This document shows, one piece after another, positions 34,601 through 44,229 of a stretch of DNA of 64,000 nt; position 1 is the first letter of the stretch, and every line of letters starts with the position of its first letter. The position numbers and the translations under genes are program-made. Source of the DNA: Halorubrum sp. PV6 (GTDB taxonomy: Archaea > Halobacteriota > Halobacteria > Halobacteriales > Haloferacaceae); contig NZ_CP030064.1 of NCBI RefSeq assembly GCF_003990725.2, positions 434,001-498,000 on the forward strand, read 5' to 3'. The notes under the pieces are model-generated. The model had not been told where the DNA came from, searched no databases, and saw only the letters and a list, made by a program, of their open reading frames with translations.

Positions 34601-36760
34601 CTATCTCCCCGCCTCGATCGCCTCGATCAACAGCTCCGCGACGTCGACGATCTCCACGTCGTCCTCGAAGTCGCCCGTCTTCCGGCCGTCCTCGAACATC
34701 GTCGTACACATCGGGCAGGCGACGACGAACTTCTCGACCGCGCCGCCCGCGTCGGTGTCCTCGACCGCCTCGCGGAGCCGCTCTTCGCTCGGCTTCACGT
34801 CCTCGTCGTGTTCGGTCCAGAGCCCGCCCCCGCCGCCGCCACAGCAGAACGAGTCGTTCCGCGAGCGCGGCATCTCGTAGAGGTCGGCGCCGGTCGCGCG
34901 GATTAACTCGCGGGGCGCCTCGTACTCGTCGTTGTACCGCCCGAGGTGACAGGGGTCGTGGTAGGTGACGGTGTAGTCGAGCTCGTCGCCTGTGAGTCCG
35001 AGCCGGCCGTCGTCGACCAGCTCCTCGACCACCTGCGTCCAGTGGCGCACGTCGATTTTTCCATCCGCGTTCCACGGCTCCTCCCTGTCGAACGGCATCA
35101 TCGGATCGTCCGCGAACTCGGCGAAGTCGACCTCGGGGTACTCGTTTTTGATGGTGTTGTACGAGTGCGGGTCGGTACAGACGATGGTCTCGAACTCGCA
35201 GTCCGCGAACGTCTCGACGTGGTGGCCCGCCAGTTCTAAGTAGAGGAACTCCTCGCCGATCCGGCGAATGTCGTTGCCGTCCGTCTTCTCGTCGTCGAAG
35301 AGAATGCCGAACTCGACGCCGGCCTCGTCGAACAGTCGGGCGAGCGCGCGAGCGACCTTCTTGTTCCGGTCGTCGAAGCTCGGGTAGTCGCCGACGTACC
35401 AGAGGTATTCGACCTCGCGCTCGCGGGCGTCCGGGACCTTGACGTCCTCCAACTCGTCGGCCCAGTCGGCGCGACTCGACTGCGACTCGCCGAAGGTGTT
35501 CCCCTTCTGCATCACGTCTTGGAACACGGCTTGGAGGTTCGAGTCGACGGCCCCCTCGTCGACGAGCTGGCGGTTCATCTTGGTGAACGAGGTGAGATGC
35601 TCGATGTCGACCGGACAGGCGTCCATACAGGCCATACACGACATACACGACTCCATCGACTCGCTGTCGATCACGCCGCCCTCGTCGGCGACGATGGGGA
35701 CGGTGCCGCCATCAGTTGCGACTGTGTCCGCCCCGCCCGAACCAGCCACCGGATCGTCGCTCACCGACTCGCGGTACGCTTTTAAATCGAGGATGACGTT
35801 CCGCGGGTCGAGGTTCCGCCCGACCGTGTCGGCCGGGCAGGCGTCGGTACACCGCCCGCACTTCGTGCAGGCGTCGCCGTCCAGCAGCTCCTTCCAGGTG
35901 AAGTCGTCGAGGGACTCCGCGTTGGTGTGATCGAGGTCGGCCGGGACGTTCGGGAGGCGCGCGCCCGCCTTCTCGTCGCGGGCGACGACGTTCGCGAACG
36001 AGGAGATCATGTGGAACGGCTTCGCGTACGGGATCCACGCGACGAAGGCGAACGCGAGCAGCGAGTGGCTCCACCAGACGACGCCGTAGACGGCCTCGGC
36101 GCCCGCCGCCGTCAGCCCGGCCCACCGGAACCCGGCGGCCATCGCCATCCCGATGAAACTCACCGTCTCGTCGGCGCGCGCCGGCTGGCCGACGATGCCG
36201 AGCGCCTGCACGACGAACCCGCCGACGCCGAGCAGGAAGAGCGTCCAGACGAACGCGTCGTCCTCGAAGGAGGTGTGTTTGCCCCACAGCCGCCCCTCGC
36301 GGTTCCGGTAGCGCCGGTACATCGCCATCCCCACGCCGACGACGAAGAGCAGACCGAAGGCGTCGACGGCGAACTGGTAGGCGAGGTAGAAGTCGCCCAC
36401 CCAGAACGACTCGCCCGTGAGCGGGCGGTACACGTCGATGTCGAACCCGAGGATCGTCGTCGCGACGAGCAGGGTGAGAAAGCCCCACAGCACGAAGGTG
36501 TGCATCACGCCCGCGTACAGGTCGCGGTCGAACTGGTTCTCGTTGGAGAGGACGGTCTTCGTCGCGCTCACCGTCCGGCCGGCGAGGTTCGACAGTCGGT
36601 CGCGCGGGTCCGCGCTTCCGCGCGCGTACGCCGCGAACCGGGCGTACACGCCGTACAGGAACACGAGTATCGCGACCGCGGCGAGCCAGTAGAACGCGAC
36701 CTTCCCGATCGGACCGATCGTCCAAAAGGTCTCTCGGGTGGCCGCCTGCAGGGGTGTCAT
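34601..36760 (-). CDS. Membrane Fe-S oxidoreductase (HdrD/GlpC-like)
   Basis: A 719-aa protein. The N-terminal part (about 1-260) has five or six membrane helices resembling NarI-type cytochrome b subunits (MHTFVLWGFLTLLVATTI, ALGIVGQPARADE). Next come two 4Fe-4S ferredoxin motifs, CTKCGRCTDACP and CMSCMACMDACP. The C-terminal half carries the two Cys-rich CCG motifs (HDPCHLGRYN ... CCGGGGGG, ... CPMCTTMF) of heterodisulfide reductase D/GlpC. Such proteins carry electrons from ETF or lactate-like dehydrogenases to the quinone pool. No partner flavoprotein is adjacent, so the donor is unknown. Confidence 0.9.
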   Translation of the reverse strand: MTPLQAATRETFWTIGPIGKVAFYWLAAVAILVFLYGVYARFAAYARGSADPRDRLSNLAGRTVSATKTVLSNENQFDRDLYAGVMHTFVLWGFLTLLVATTILGFDIDVYRPLTGESFWVGDFYLAYQFAVDAFGLLFVVGVGMAMYRRYRNREGRLWGKHTSFEDDAFVWTLFLLGVGGFVVQALGIVGQPARADETVSFIGMAMAAGFRWAGLTAAGAEAVYGVVWWSHSLLAFAFVAWIPYAKPFHMISSFANVVARDEKAGARLPNVPADLDHTNAESLDDFTWKELLDGDACTKCGRCTDACPADTVGRNLDPRNVILDLKAYRESVSDDPVAGSGGADTVATDGGTVPIVADEGGVIDSESMESCMSCMACMDACPVDIEHLTSFTKMNRQLVDEGAVDSNLQAVFQDVMQKGNTFGESQSSRADWADELEDVKVPDAREREVEYLWYVGDYPSFDDRNKKVARALARLFDEAGVEFGILFDDEKTDGNDIRRIGEEFLYLELAGHHVETFADCEFETIVCTDPHSYNTIKNEYPEVDFAEFADDPMMPFDREEPWNADGKIDVRHWTQVVEELVDDGRLGLTGDELDYTVTYHDPCHLGRYNDEYEAPRELIRATGADLYEMPRSRNDSFCCGGGGGGLWTEHDEDVKPSEERLREAVEDTDAGGAVEKFVVACPMCTTMFEDGRKTGDFEDDVEIVDVAELLIEAIEAGR

Positions 36761-36835
36761 GATAGATTAGGCGGATACTGCGCGGTTAAAACTTGCCACA
36801 ACGCTTGTGCCTGTCGTCGCGCGTTTTCGGCCGCG

Positions 36836-37548
36836 TCACACCGCCGTCGCCGCGGCCGCCGCCAGCAACGCCCCGCCGACCGCCGCCGCGCCCGCGTCGC
36901 GCCAGCCGAAGGCCAGTCGCGGCAGCGTCGGGTTCCACGCGAAACAGCGCGCGTTCATCGCGGTCCCGAGCCGGTCGGCCCGCCCGAACGCCCGGTTGAC
37001 GCCCGCGACGGCGACGAGGCGCATCCGCTCGTGGACCGGGAGCGCGCCGCCGCCGCGGGCCCGGACCGCCGCCCGCGCCGTCACCAGGTCCCGTTTTAAG
37101 AGCGGAAGGAACCGGAACACGAGCGCGACGCCGACGCCGAGAAACTGGCCGGGCTTTCCCGGCACCGAGCGCTGGAGCGCCGCCCGCGACTCGCGGACCG
37201 GCGTCGAGCGAACGTACCCGGCCGCGACGACGAGGAGGAGGACGACCCGGTAGCTCGCGAGCCCCGTGGTCGCGGCGCGGTCGAGCCGGAACCACGGCGC
37301 GCCGAGCGTCGCCCCGGCGACGAGCGGCGCGAGGGCGAGCACCGGAAACGCGGCCCGGTAGGACCACAGGTCGCGCGGGCCGCCCCCCGAGAGCCACAGG
37401 CAGGCGACGGCCACGACCGTGAGCGCCGCGAGCCCGCGGGGGCGGTGTACGCGTACGCCGCGGCCGCGAAGCCGACCTGGACGAGCAGTTTCGCTCGCGG
37501 GTCCACCTCATGTGCGAGCGAGTCGCCGGGGACGTACGACAGCGTCAC
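36836..37548 (-). pseudogene. EcfT/CbiQ-like transmembrane subunit, frameshifted
   Basis: A biotin ECF transporter T subunit split between two frames. From 37548 it reads MTLSYVPGDSLAHEVDPRAK, then hydrophobic LLVQVGFAAAAYAYTAPAG, and then turns to Arg/Ser nonsense. The normal EcfT sequence resumes in another frame (LAALTVVAVACLWLSGG, later ARAAVRARGGGALPVHERM, the coupling region) and runs to 36836. The break is at about 37430-37445, next to a G5 run (C5 in the coding strand). Restoring one base there gives a continuous reading. It is either an inactive gene or a sequencing indel. It overlaps the ATPase gene by 4 nt. Confidence 0.8.
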
Positions 37549-38303
37549 CGCCCCGCCTCGCTCGCGTCGTCGCTCGCGACCGATTTCGGGACGCGAACGC
37601 CCAGCTCCGCCAGCGCCGTCGTCGCCGCGTCCGGCCCCGCGTCGACCGCGACGCGCCCGTCCGACAGCCCCACGACGCGGTCGGCGAGCCCGAGCACGTC
37701 GCGGAGGTCGTGGGTGACGACGATCACGCTCGTGCCCGCCGCGTGGCGCTCGCGCAAGTGCTCGACTACCGACCGCCGCGCCGGCTCGTCGAGGCCGGTG
37801 AACGGCTCGTCTAAGACGAGGTGGTCCGGCTCCATCGCCAGCGCGCCGGCGATCGCGACGCGCTCGCGCTCGCCGCCCGACAGCGACGCGATCCGGTCGG
37901 CCTCGCGGCCGGTCATGTTCACGGCCGCGAGCGCCGCCGCGACCCGGCGGTCGATCTCGTCGTGCGAGAGCCCGAGGTTCTCCGGCCCGAACGCGACGTC
38001 GGCGCCGACGGTGGCCGCGACCAGCTGGTCGCGCGGGTCCTGAAACACCATGCCGACCGCGGTCCGGGCGGCGACGAGGTCGGCCTCGACGGGTGTCCCG
38101 TTGACCGCGACCGCCCCGGCGTCCGGCGTCGCGAGCCCGTTGAACGTCCGCACGAGCGTCGTCTTCCCGGAGCCGTTCGCGCCGGCGACGACGACGAACT
38201 CCCCGTCGCCGACCGAGAGCGACACGTCGTCGACCGCGGTGACGCTGGCGTCGTCGTCAGTGCCGCCGTCGTACCGGCAGGTGACGCCGTCGACCTCGAT
38301 CAC
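37545..38303 (-). CDS. bioM: BioM/EcfA: ATPase of the biotin ECF transporter
   Basis: A 252-aa ABC ATPase of the CbiO/EcfA group. The Walker A is GANGSGKTT, the Q-loop GMVFQDPRDQL (the ECF-type FQ-P-Q loop), the signature LSGGERERVAIAGALA, and Walker B HLVLDEPFTGLD. With bioY upstream and the T subunit downstream it forms bioYMN. It is the only ATPase in the operon, so it presumably works as a homodimer. The start at MIEVDGVTCRYDGG is family-like; the stop overlaps the T gene by 4 nt. Confidence 0.9.
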   Translation of the reverse strand: MIEVDGVTCRYDGGTDDDASVTAVDDVSLSVGDGEFVVVAGANGSGKTTLVRTFNGLATPDAGAVAVNGTPVEADLVAARTAVGMVFQDPRDQLVAATVGADVAFGPENLGLSHDEIDRRVAAALAAVNMTGREADRIASLSGGERERVAIAGALAMEPDHLVLDEPFTGLDEPARRSVVEHLRERHAAGTSVIVVTHDLRDVLGLADRVVGLSDGRVAVDAGPDAATTALAELGVRVPKSVASDDASEAGR

Positions 38304-38312
38304 GCCCGCACC

Positions 38313-38894
38313 TCACGCGGCCGCGATCGCGTCCGAGCGCACGATCCCGACCGCGGCGGTGATCTTCAGGGCCTCCGCGGGGAGGAACGCCGCGGCGCCG
38401 ACCGTCACCGCCTCGACGGGGCCGAGCGAGAGCACGATGGCGAGGCCGGCGACGCCGAACCCGTAGATGATGACGGTGCCGAGGACCATCGCGCCGACGA
38501 GCGTCGGGAGCCCGACCGCGTCGAGGTCTCGGAGCGCGACGCCCCGGTGGACGACCGCGCCGACCGCGCCGGCCGCGAGCGGGTACGACCAGAGGTAGCC
38601 CGCGGACTGCCCGACGAGCTGGCCGACGCCGGCCGAGCCGCCCTGGAACACCGGGGCGCCGAGCGCGCCGGCCGCGAGGTAGAGCCCGATAGAGGCGGTC
38701 CCCCACACCGGACCGAGGTAGATTCCGGCGAGGAACACGCCGAGGACCTGTAGCGTCACGGAGACTGGCGAGACCGGATTCGGGAACGTCACGTACGCGA
38801 ACGCGCCGACGAGCGCGGCGAAAAGCGCCGCGCGGACGAGGTTCGTCGCGGCCTCGTCGCCCACGAGGTCGACGGATTCCGTGTTGGTTGCCAT
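38313..38894 (-). CDS. bioY: BioY: biotin-binding S component
   Basis: A 193-aa substrate-capture membrane protein with about six helices. The BioY signature region is present: FPNPVSPVSVTLQVLGVFLA, LYLAAGALGAPVFQGG, GYLWSYPLAAGAVGAV, and the terminal FLPAEALKITAAVGI. It brings biotin into the cell together with the ATPase and the T subunit. ATG 38894 was chosen over an upstream one at 38918, which would place the operator (38908-38939) inside the coding region. That placement supports the chosen start. A perfect BirA-type operator lies just upstream. Confidence 0.93.
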   Translation of the reverse strand: MATNTESVDLVGDEAATNLVRAALFAALVGAFAYVTFPNPVSPVSVTLQVLGVFLAGIYLGPVWGTASIGLYLAAGALGAPVFQGGSAGVGQLVGQSAGYLWSYPLAAGAVGAVVHRGVALRDLDAVGLPTLVGAMVLGTVIIYGFGVAGLAIVLSLGPVEAVTVGAAAFLPAEALKITAAVGIVRSDAIAAA

Positions 38895-38907
38895 ACCCTC
38901 GACACGC

Positions 38908-38939
38908 TCGTAAACCAACTTGAAAATACTGGTTTACGA
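38908..38939. promoter_or_regulatory. BirA-type biotin operator upstream of bioY
   Basis: Arms TCGTAAACCA (38908-38917) and TGGTTTACGA (38930-38939) are exact inverted repeats spaced by 12 nt of AT-rich sequence. The core GTAAACC-N14-GGTTTAC equals the known BirA operator consensus of bacteria, which comparative work has also reported for archaea. It lies 13-45 nt before the bioY start, overlapping the promoter. BirA with biotinyl-AMP would repress bioY when biotin is plentiful. Confidence 0.85.
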
Positions 38940-39033
38940 CTCGGGGCGGCGCTCGGCGACCGGCGGCGAGACCGCCGGAAACGCCCCCGACGGGACGCGA
39001 GGCTTATCTGTCGGCGCGCCTATCTTCCCTGCC

Positions 39034-39678
39034 ATGGACGAGAAGACCTCCGAACTCCGCGATCTCTTCGTCGAGACCACCGGCGCCGAGACCGTCACCG
39101 AGCGACAGGCGGCGTCGCGCGGTTCGCTCACCGACCGCGACGAGGCGGCGGTCGACGCGCAGGTTCGCGACCTCGTCGCCGCGATGCGCGAGCGGTACGA
39201 CTTCTCGGCCGACCTCGACGACGCGACCTACGCGCGGATCGCCCGCGGGCGCTTCGAGGCGGACGACGACGAGGCGATCGCGGCCGCCGTCAACGAGTCA
39301 GAGGAGGCTGACGCACCCTCCACCACTGTCGACGCGGCGACCGTCCGCGACGCCCGCCTGTCCCTCCACCTCGTCTGCGACCGCGACCGCGACACCGGCG
39401 ACGCCCCCTTCGAGTACGCCGAGATAAAGCGACTGACCGCGGCGGGACGCTCCATCGTCGAGTGCGCCGACGCGCTCGGCGCGGACCCCGACACCGTCGC
39501 GAAGTACGCTCGGATCGCGCGCGTCGATCTGACGTCGATCCGAGCCAACGACCGCTTCCGCGACGGCTTCCGCGACCTCCTCACCGACGCGGACATCGAG
39601 GGCTCACACGCGGAGACCGCCCGAAACGACGGGCTCGAAGCGGCGACCGAGGATATGGAGACGGACACGAACTTATAA
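39034..39678 (+). CDS. Conserved haloarchaeal protein beside srp54
   Basis: A 214-aa acidic, soluble protein. Recurrent features are the N-terminus MDEKTSELRDLFVETTGAET and the RGSLTDRDEAAVDAQVRDL segment. A middle domain reads RYDFSADLDDATYARIARG, and a C-terminal helix-turn-helix-like part has RSIVECADALGADPDTVAKYARI, the shape of a DNA-binding helix pair. It resembles proteins sometimes annotated as conditioned-medium-induced protein 4 in haloarchaea; this name is from memory and unverified. It is convergent with srp54. Function unknown. Confidence 0.75.
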   Translation: MDEKTSELRDLFVETTGAETVTERQAASRGSLTDRDEAAVDAQVRDLVAAMRERYDFSADLDDATYARIARGRFEADDDEAIAAAVNESEEADAPSTTVDAATVRDARLSLHLVCDRDRDTGDAPFEYAEIKRLTAAGRSIVECADALGADPDTVAKYARIARVDLTSIRANDRFRDGFRDLLTDADIEGSHAETARNDGLEAATEDMETDTNL

Positions 39679-39773
39679 GCGAGCGGCTGCAGCGTCGACG
39701 GCATCGCGTCGACGCTCGCGTTCACGACAGTAACTCGACCGGCGACGGAAAAACGCGGCTCTCGGTTATCCGC

Positions 39774-41168
39774 TTAAAAAGGCCCCTTGCCGCCGCCCAT
39801 CATGTCGCCGAGGCCGCCGCCCTCGCCGCCGCCCATCTTCTTCATCATGCGCTGCATGTCGCCCTCGCCCATCCCCTGGAACTGACTGATCGTCTGTTCC
39901 ATCATGGAGTGCTGTTCGAGCAGCTGCCGGACCGTCTCCGCGTCGGTGCCGGAGCCGCGGGCGATCCGCTCCGTGCGCGACTGCCCGACCACGCGGGGGT
40001 TCATCAGCTCCTCCTCGGTCATCGAGTCCATGATGCGCTCGAACCGTCGCATCCGGTCTTGGGTCACGTCCATCGCGTCGTCCGGGAGCTGGTCCATCAT
40101 CCCGCCGCCGAGGCCGGGGATCATGTCCATCACCTGGTCTAAGGGACCCATCTTGTTCATCGCGTCCATCTGCTTTTTCATGTCCTTCAGGGTGAACTCG
40201 CCCTGCAGCATATCCTCGGGGTCCCAGTCTTCGTCCTCCGCCTGGGTCTCCTGCATCGCGCGCTCGACGCGCTCGGAGAGCTGTTTTAAATCCCCCATGC
40301 CGAGCAGCCGGGAGATGAACCCGGACGGCTCGAAGCGCTCGATGTCCTGGACCGTCTCGCCGGTCCCGAGGAAGGCGATGGAGGAGTCGGTCTCGTTGAC
40401 GGCCGTCAGCGCGCCCCCACCTTTCGCGGTCCCGTCGAGTTTCGTGATCATCACGCCCTCGATGCCGATCGACTTCTCGAACTGGCGGGCCTGATCTTTG
40501 GCGCCCTGGCCGATCGCGGCGTCGAGCACTAGGAGCGAGCGGTCGGGGTCGACCGCCGACTCGATCTCTTCGATCTCCGCGATGAGGTCGTCTTCGAGCG
40601 CGTGTCGCCCCGCCGTGTCCACGATGTGCACGTCGGCGTCCTCGGTCTCTTTTAAGCCCGTCCGCGCGATGTCGACCGGATCCTCGTTGTCGGGGTTCCC
40701 GTAGAAGTCGACCTCCGCGCGCTCGCACATCTGTTTGGCCTGGTCGTACGCCCCCGGCCGGAAGGTGTCGGTCTGGATCACGGCGGGCCGGAGCCCCTTC
40801 TTCGAGAACCACCACGCCATCTTGGCCGCGGAGGTGGTCTTCCCGGACCCCTGCAGGCCGGCCAGGAGGATCGTCTGGTTTTCGAGGGGCAACTCGGTGG
40901 AGTCGCCGACCAGCTCGACCATCTCCTCGTAGACGATCTTGAGGACGTGGTCTTTCGCGGTCGTCCCGCCCGGCGGCTCCTCTTCGAGCGCGCGGGTCTT
41001 GATCGAGTCCGACAGCGACATGACGAGGGAGACATCGACGTCGGCAGAGAGAAGCGACCGCTGGATCTCTTTGACGATCTCCTCGACGTCGCTCTCGGAG
41101 AGTCGAGACTTCCCCTGGAGCTTGTCGAGGCTGCTCCGGAGAGACGTACCGAGGTCGTCGAGTACCAT
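39774..41168 (-). CDS. srp54: SRP54: signal recognition particle GTPase
   Basis: A 464-aa SRP54/Ffh. The N-domain starts [19 protein letters not shown]. The G domain has [45 protein letters not shown], and [13 protein letters not shown]. The Met-rich M domain (about 320-464) has the signal-peptide-binding helices [20 protein letters not shown] and ends in a Gly/Met-rich tail. It recognises N-terminal signal sequences with 7S RNA and docks on FtsY. ATG 41168 removes a non-homologous Arg-rich extension. Confidence 0.97.
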   Translation of the reverse strand: MVLDDLGTSLRSSLDKLQGKSRLSESDVEEIVKEIQRSLLSADVDVSLVMSLSDSIKTRALEEEPPGGTTAKDHVLKIVYEEMVELVGDSTELPLENQTILLAGLQGSGKTTSAAKMAWWFSKKGLRPAVIQTDTFRPGAYDQAKQMCERAEVDFYGNPDNEDPVDIARTGLKETEDADVHIVDTAGRHALEDDLIAEIEEIESAVDPDRSLLVLDAAIGQGAKDQARQFEKSIGIEGVMITKLDGTAKGGGALTAVNETDSSIAFLGTGETVQDIERFEPSGFISRLLGMGDLKQLSERVERAMQETQAEDEDWDPEDMLQGEFTLKDMKKQMDAMNKMGPLDQVMDMIPGLGGGMMDQLPDDAMDVTQDRMRRFERIMDSMTEEELMNPRVVGQSRTERIARGSGTDAETVRQLLEQHSMMEQTISQFQGMGEGDMQRMMKKMGGGEGGGLGDMMGGGKGPF

Positions 41169-41254
41169 TTGCCGGAGATAGGCGGTCGACGCGGTAAAAC
41201 TTTGTTCGTCGGCGGCGCGAGGGCGGCGCGGGCTTCGCCGGCGGCTCCCCCGCC

Positions 41255-42019
41255 TCAGACCGCCGTTGCGATGTACGTTTCGAGTCGGGTGACGAGGTCC
41301 GGGCTGAACGTCCAGAACCCGTCCCACACGTTCGGTTCGTCTTCGAGCGCCAGCAGCGCGACGTGGTCGCCGTCGGCCCCGTCCGGCGGCGCGAACACGA
41401 CGAACCACGACCGCCGGTACGGGTAGGAGGTGCCGGTGTGAACCGTCACGGGCAGCGTCCCGAGCTCGTCGGCGTCGCCGACGCCGTAGACGTGGGTGTC
41501 GACGCCGGTGGCGGCGACCCGTTCGTACACCTCGTTCGTCCCCCGCTCGTCGTTGATCCGCGAGAGCCGCTGGAACGACGCCCGGAGCGTCCCCTCGCCG
41601 TGTTCGGCGGCGATCCGCTCTATCACCCGCGAGATGACGATCAACAGGACCTTCTCCTTGTTCGAGGCCGGGTACCCGCGGACCCGAAACGGCACCTCTT
41701 CGAGCCCGTACAACACGTCCGGGAGGACGACGTCGTCGAGCCCTATCGCGCCGCTCTTGTACAGGTCCGAGTTGATGAGCAGCACCGATTCGAGCAGTTC
41801 GTCCATCTCGGACCGGGCTATCACCTCGCCGTCTTCGACCAGCGCGACGACGTCGTCGCCCTCGGCTTCGGACTCGACCTCGCTCACCTCGACCGGCTGT
41901 CCGTCGAGCAGCGAATCGATCAGGCCTCGCACGGGGTCCGGCGACGATCGGTTCAACACGACGAGGCTCCGTCTCGGTGACGCGAGGTCGTCGAAAAACG
42001 ATCGGAGCGAGGTGTTCAT
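41255..42019 (-). CDS. DICT-domain sensory protein
   Basis: A 254-aa protein with an N-terminal segment of the DICT domain type: [36 protein letters not shown]. The middle (about 95-160) contains [21 protein letters not shown] and a conserved-looking [20 protein letters not shown]. The C-terminal part (about 190-250) ends in [24 protein letters not shown] domains occur in haloarchaeal light- or signal-linked proteins, mostly without known ligand. No membrane helix. It is a single gene with its start supported by the change from plausible protein to Arg-rich nonsense upstream. Confidence 0.72.
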   Translation of the reverse strand: MNTSLRSFFDDLASPRRSLVVLNRSSPDPVRGLIDSLLDGQPVEVSEVESEAEGDDVVALVEDGEVIARSEMDELLESVLLINSDLYKSGAIGLDDVVLPDVLYGLEEVPFRVRGYPASNKEKVLLIVISRVIERIAAEHGEGTLRASFQRLSRINDERGTNEVYERVAATGVDTHVYGVGDADELGTLPVTVHTGTSYPYRRSWFVVFAPPDGADGDHVALLALEDEPNVWDGFWTFSPDLVTRLETYIATAV

Positions 42020-42077
42020 GGCAAAAATACGACGTACTGAGACAAAACGGTTTCTCGTTGCCGCTCGCCGGCGCCGG

Positions 42078-42980
42078 CTACTCGGGGCGCGCTTGCCGGT
42101 CGACGATCCGCCCGCCGGCGGCGTCGATCCGGCAGACTTCGGGATCGTAGCCCGCGTCGGAGAGCCCGGTGCCGAGCGCGAAGACGGTGCGGCCGAGCAT
42201 CGCCATGGCGGCGCCGGCGTCGCTGACGGCGTCGCTGGACTCGTCCCGCGCCGCGTCAACCGCCGCGATCGCTTCCGCGACCTCCGGGACGAGCAGCTCC
42301 GCCTCGCCAGCGAACTCGCGTGCCGCCGCCAGCAGCGTCGGGAGCCGGGGGTCGGCGCGAAGCCGGTCGAGCGCGGTCGCCCCGGCGGCCGAGAGGGGAG
42401 CCGTGTCGCCGCCGAGGACCGCCTCGGTCGACAGCTCGCCGAAGGTGACGTACTCGACGCGGGCGGTTCCGGGCACCCCGTCGAGGTCGCCGATGCCGGG
42501 TGCGCCGGGCGCCACCCGAATCGGGACCCCCCCGCGCGCCTGCGCGACGACGTCGCCGAGGCCGGTGCCGCGGCCCACCTCCGCCTCGTGAGCGATCCGT
42601 ATCAGTTCGTTCTCCGACCGCCCCAGGCCGCGGGCGTCGTTGGTCGCGAGGGCCGCGCCGAGCGCCGCGGCGCCGGAGACGCCGAAGCCGGCGCCGATCG
42701 GTATCTCGGTGTCGATAGCGACGTCGACGCCGCCGCTGTCTAACGCCGCGAGCACGTCCTCGACGGCTCCGATCGTTCCCGACTCCCCGTCGATCGTCCG
42801 GGAGCCGGCGGCGTCGGCGCGGTCGGCGTCGGCTGCGGTCGTCACCCGAACCGTCACCCCGTCGGTGAGGGCGATGCCGGCGCCCCGCGACCCGGCGGCC
42901 GCGGGCCGGTCCGCCGGGTGCGCGCTGAAGAAGGCGGTGACGTGTCCGGGGACGAACGCGGTCGCCCGCTGCCTGCTCAT
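42078..42980 (-). CDS. Pantoate kinase (GHMP family)
   Basis: A 300-aa GHMP kinase of the archaeal pantoate kinase group, which phosphorylates pantoate so that phosphopantothenate synthetase can make 4'-phosphopantothenate for coenzyme A. The N-terminus is ATAFVPGHVTAFFSAHPADR. The ATP-binding GHMP motif is PIGAGFGVSGAAALGAALA (about 93-111). GRGTGLGDVVAQARGG lies near the active site and the C-terminal part is RTVFALGTGLSDAGYD. ATG 42980 is supported by this conserved N-terminal strand. It is a single gene. Confidence 0.85.
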   Translation of the reverse strand: MSRQRATAFVPGHVTAFFSAHPADRPAAAGSRGAGIALTDGVTVRVTTAADADRADAAGSRTIDGESGTIGAVEDVLAALDSGGVDVAIDTEIPIGAGFGVSGAAALGAALATNDARGLGRSENELIRIAHEAEVGRGTGLGDVVAQARGGVPIRVAPGAPGIGDLDGVPGTARVEYVTFGELSTEAVLGGDTAPLSAAGATALDRLRADPRLPTLLAAAREFAGEAELLVPEVAEAIAAVDAARDESSDAVSDAGAAMAMLGRTVFALGTGLSDAGYDPEVCRIDAAGGRIVDRQARPE

Positions 42981-43081
42981 GCCGGACCGGACGACCGGGC
43001 GGCGATTAACGGTTGTTATCCGCCGCGGCGCGGCCGTCGACACCGCAGGCGGTAAATAGCCCCCACTCGAATTCGAGGCGT

Positions 43082-43594
43082 ATGCGAGACCAGTTGCGTC
43101 CCGTCCTCGCTGCCGTGCTGGCGCTGGTGTTCCCAGGGCTCGGACACCTAATCCTGCGGCGATGGGGCCGGGCGCTGCTGTGGCATCTCACCATCGTCGG
43201 CGGCGGCGTGGCGCTTCTCACCCTCTACGACGTCGAGACGTCTTCGGGCCTCGCGACGCCGGTCGAGGCCGCGGAGGCCGCCGCCGCCTTCCCGAGCGAA
43301 GTGACCGTCCCGATCGCGCTTATCACCGTCCTCTCCTCCATCGACGCGTACATCGTCGGACGAGCGGACGCGGTCGCGCGCGAACGCGTCGACGCCACGG
43401 CCGAGGCGGTCCGGCGCCGCGCCGCGAGCGCGGACGACGACGGGGCCGCCGCCGGCGCCCCCGTCGCCGAGACGGTCGGCGAGGACGGCGACCCCATGCG
43501 AGTCGAGTGCCCGAACTGCGGGAAGGAGACCGACGCCGAACTCGACTTCTGTCACTGGTGTACCGAGCCGCTCCCGTGGAACGACGCCGAATAA
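43082..43594 (+). CDS. Two-TM protein with C-terminal zinc ribbon
   Basis: A 170-aa membrane protein. The N-terminal part resembles the TM2 region of small haloarchaeal proteins (LRPVLAAVLALVFPGLGHLIL, WGRALLWHLTIVGGGVALLTL). A third weakly hydrophobic helix, EVTVPIALITVLSSIDAYIVG, follows. After a charged linker comes a zinc ribbon, CPNCGKETDAELDFCHWC (about 140-157). It resembles the membrane-ribbon gene at 1046 in layout but has more membrane helices. Function unknown. A TATA-like AAATAGCC lies about 25-30 nt upstream of the ATG. Confidence 0.75.
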   Translation: MRDQLRPVLAAVLALVFPGLGHLILRRWGRALLWHLTIVGGGVALLTLYDVETSSGLATPVEAAEAAAAFPSEVTVPIALITVLSSIDAYIVGRADAVARERVDATAEAVRRRAASADDDGAAAGAPVAETVGEDGDPMRVECPNCGKETDAELDFCHWCTEPLPWNDAE

Positions 43595-43690
43595 TCGCTT
43601 TTCGCCGTCGTCGTCACGCTCGGATCGAACACCTCCTCTCCCGCCGCTGACCGGGGTGTCTATTTGTGCCCGCGCCGCGTCTGGTCGGCC

Positions 43691-44122
43691 ATGGAACACG
43701 CAGCGTACGTATACACCGGTGGACTGTCCCAGGAAGCCGTCGAGGAGCGCCTGCGGTCGGGCGATCACGGCGTCCTCGGACTCGCGGACGGCGACGACGC
43801 TTACGCGGTCCCGCTGAGCTACCACTACGACGGCGACGCCTTCCTCCTCCGCGTGAGCGACCACGACGGCCACAGCGAGAAGCGCGGGTTCATCGAGGCG
43901 ACCGAGACCGCCACGTTCGTGTGCTACGGGGCCACCGACTCGGGGTCGTGGAGCGTCCAGATCCGCGGCCCGCTCCGCGAGTGGCAGGGCGACGCAGACG
44001 AGGAGCGGATCAACGAGTGGTTCCCCGCGTTTCGGCTGTTCGACGAGGCGATCGAGAACGTTGGGTTCACGCTGTACGAACTGCAGATGGAGGCCGTCGT
44101 CGGCCGGGAGACGATAGAGTAG
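43691..44122 (+). CDS. Pyridoxamine 5'-phosphate oxidase family protein
   Basis: A 143-aa split-barrel FMN-binding protein of the pyridoxamine-phosphate-oxidase-like (Pfam PNPOx) group. Visible are HGVLGLADGDDAYAVPLSYH, FLLRVSDHDGHSEKRGFIEA, TATFVCYGATDSGSWSVQIR and a C-terminal FTLYELQMEAVVGRET. Such proteins are flavin or F420 binding and often of unknown substrate. The start at 43691 is chosen because the upstream residues are not conserved in appearance. It lies about 95 nt after the zinc-ribbon gene on the same strand. Confidence 0.82.
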   Translation: MEHAAYVYTGGLSQEAVEERLRSGDHGVLGLADGDDAYAVPLSYHYDGDAFLLRVSDHDGHSEKRGFIEATETATFVCYGATDSGSWSVQIRGPLREWQGDADEERINEWFPAFRLFDEAIENVGFTLYELQMEAVVGRETIE

Positions 44123-44229
44123 GCTCGCGGGCCGCCGATCCGGCGGTTCTCAGCCGTGAGAACCACGCAGCAACTATCATATATCTGGCCTGCGAGGTGT
44201 CCCGTACGGACGCGAACGACGGACGGAAT

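Noticed and set aside
43666-44229. N-terminal extension of the FlaD/E-domain protein
   Set aside because: It lies out of frame within the PNPOx-like gene, is Arg-rich, and the ATG at 44230 follows an AT-rich promoter-like stretch.
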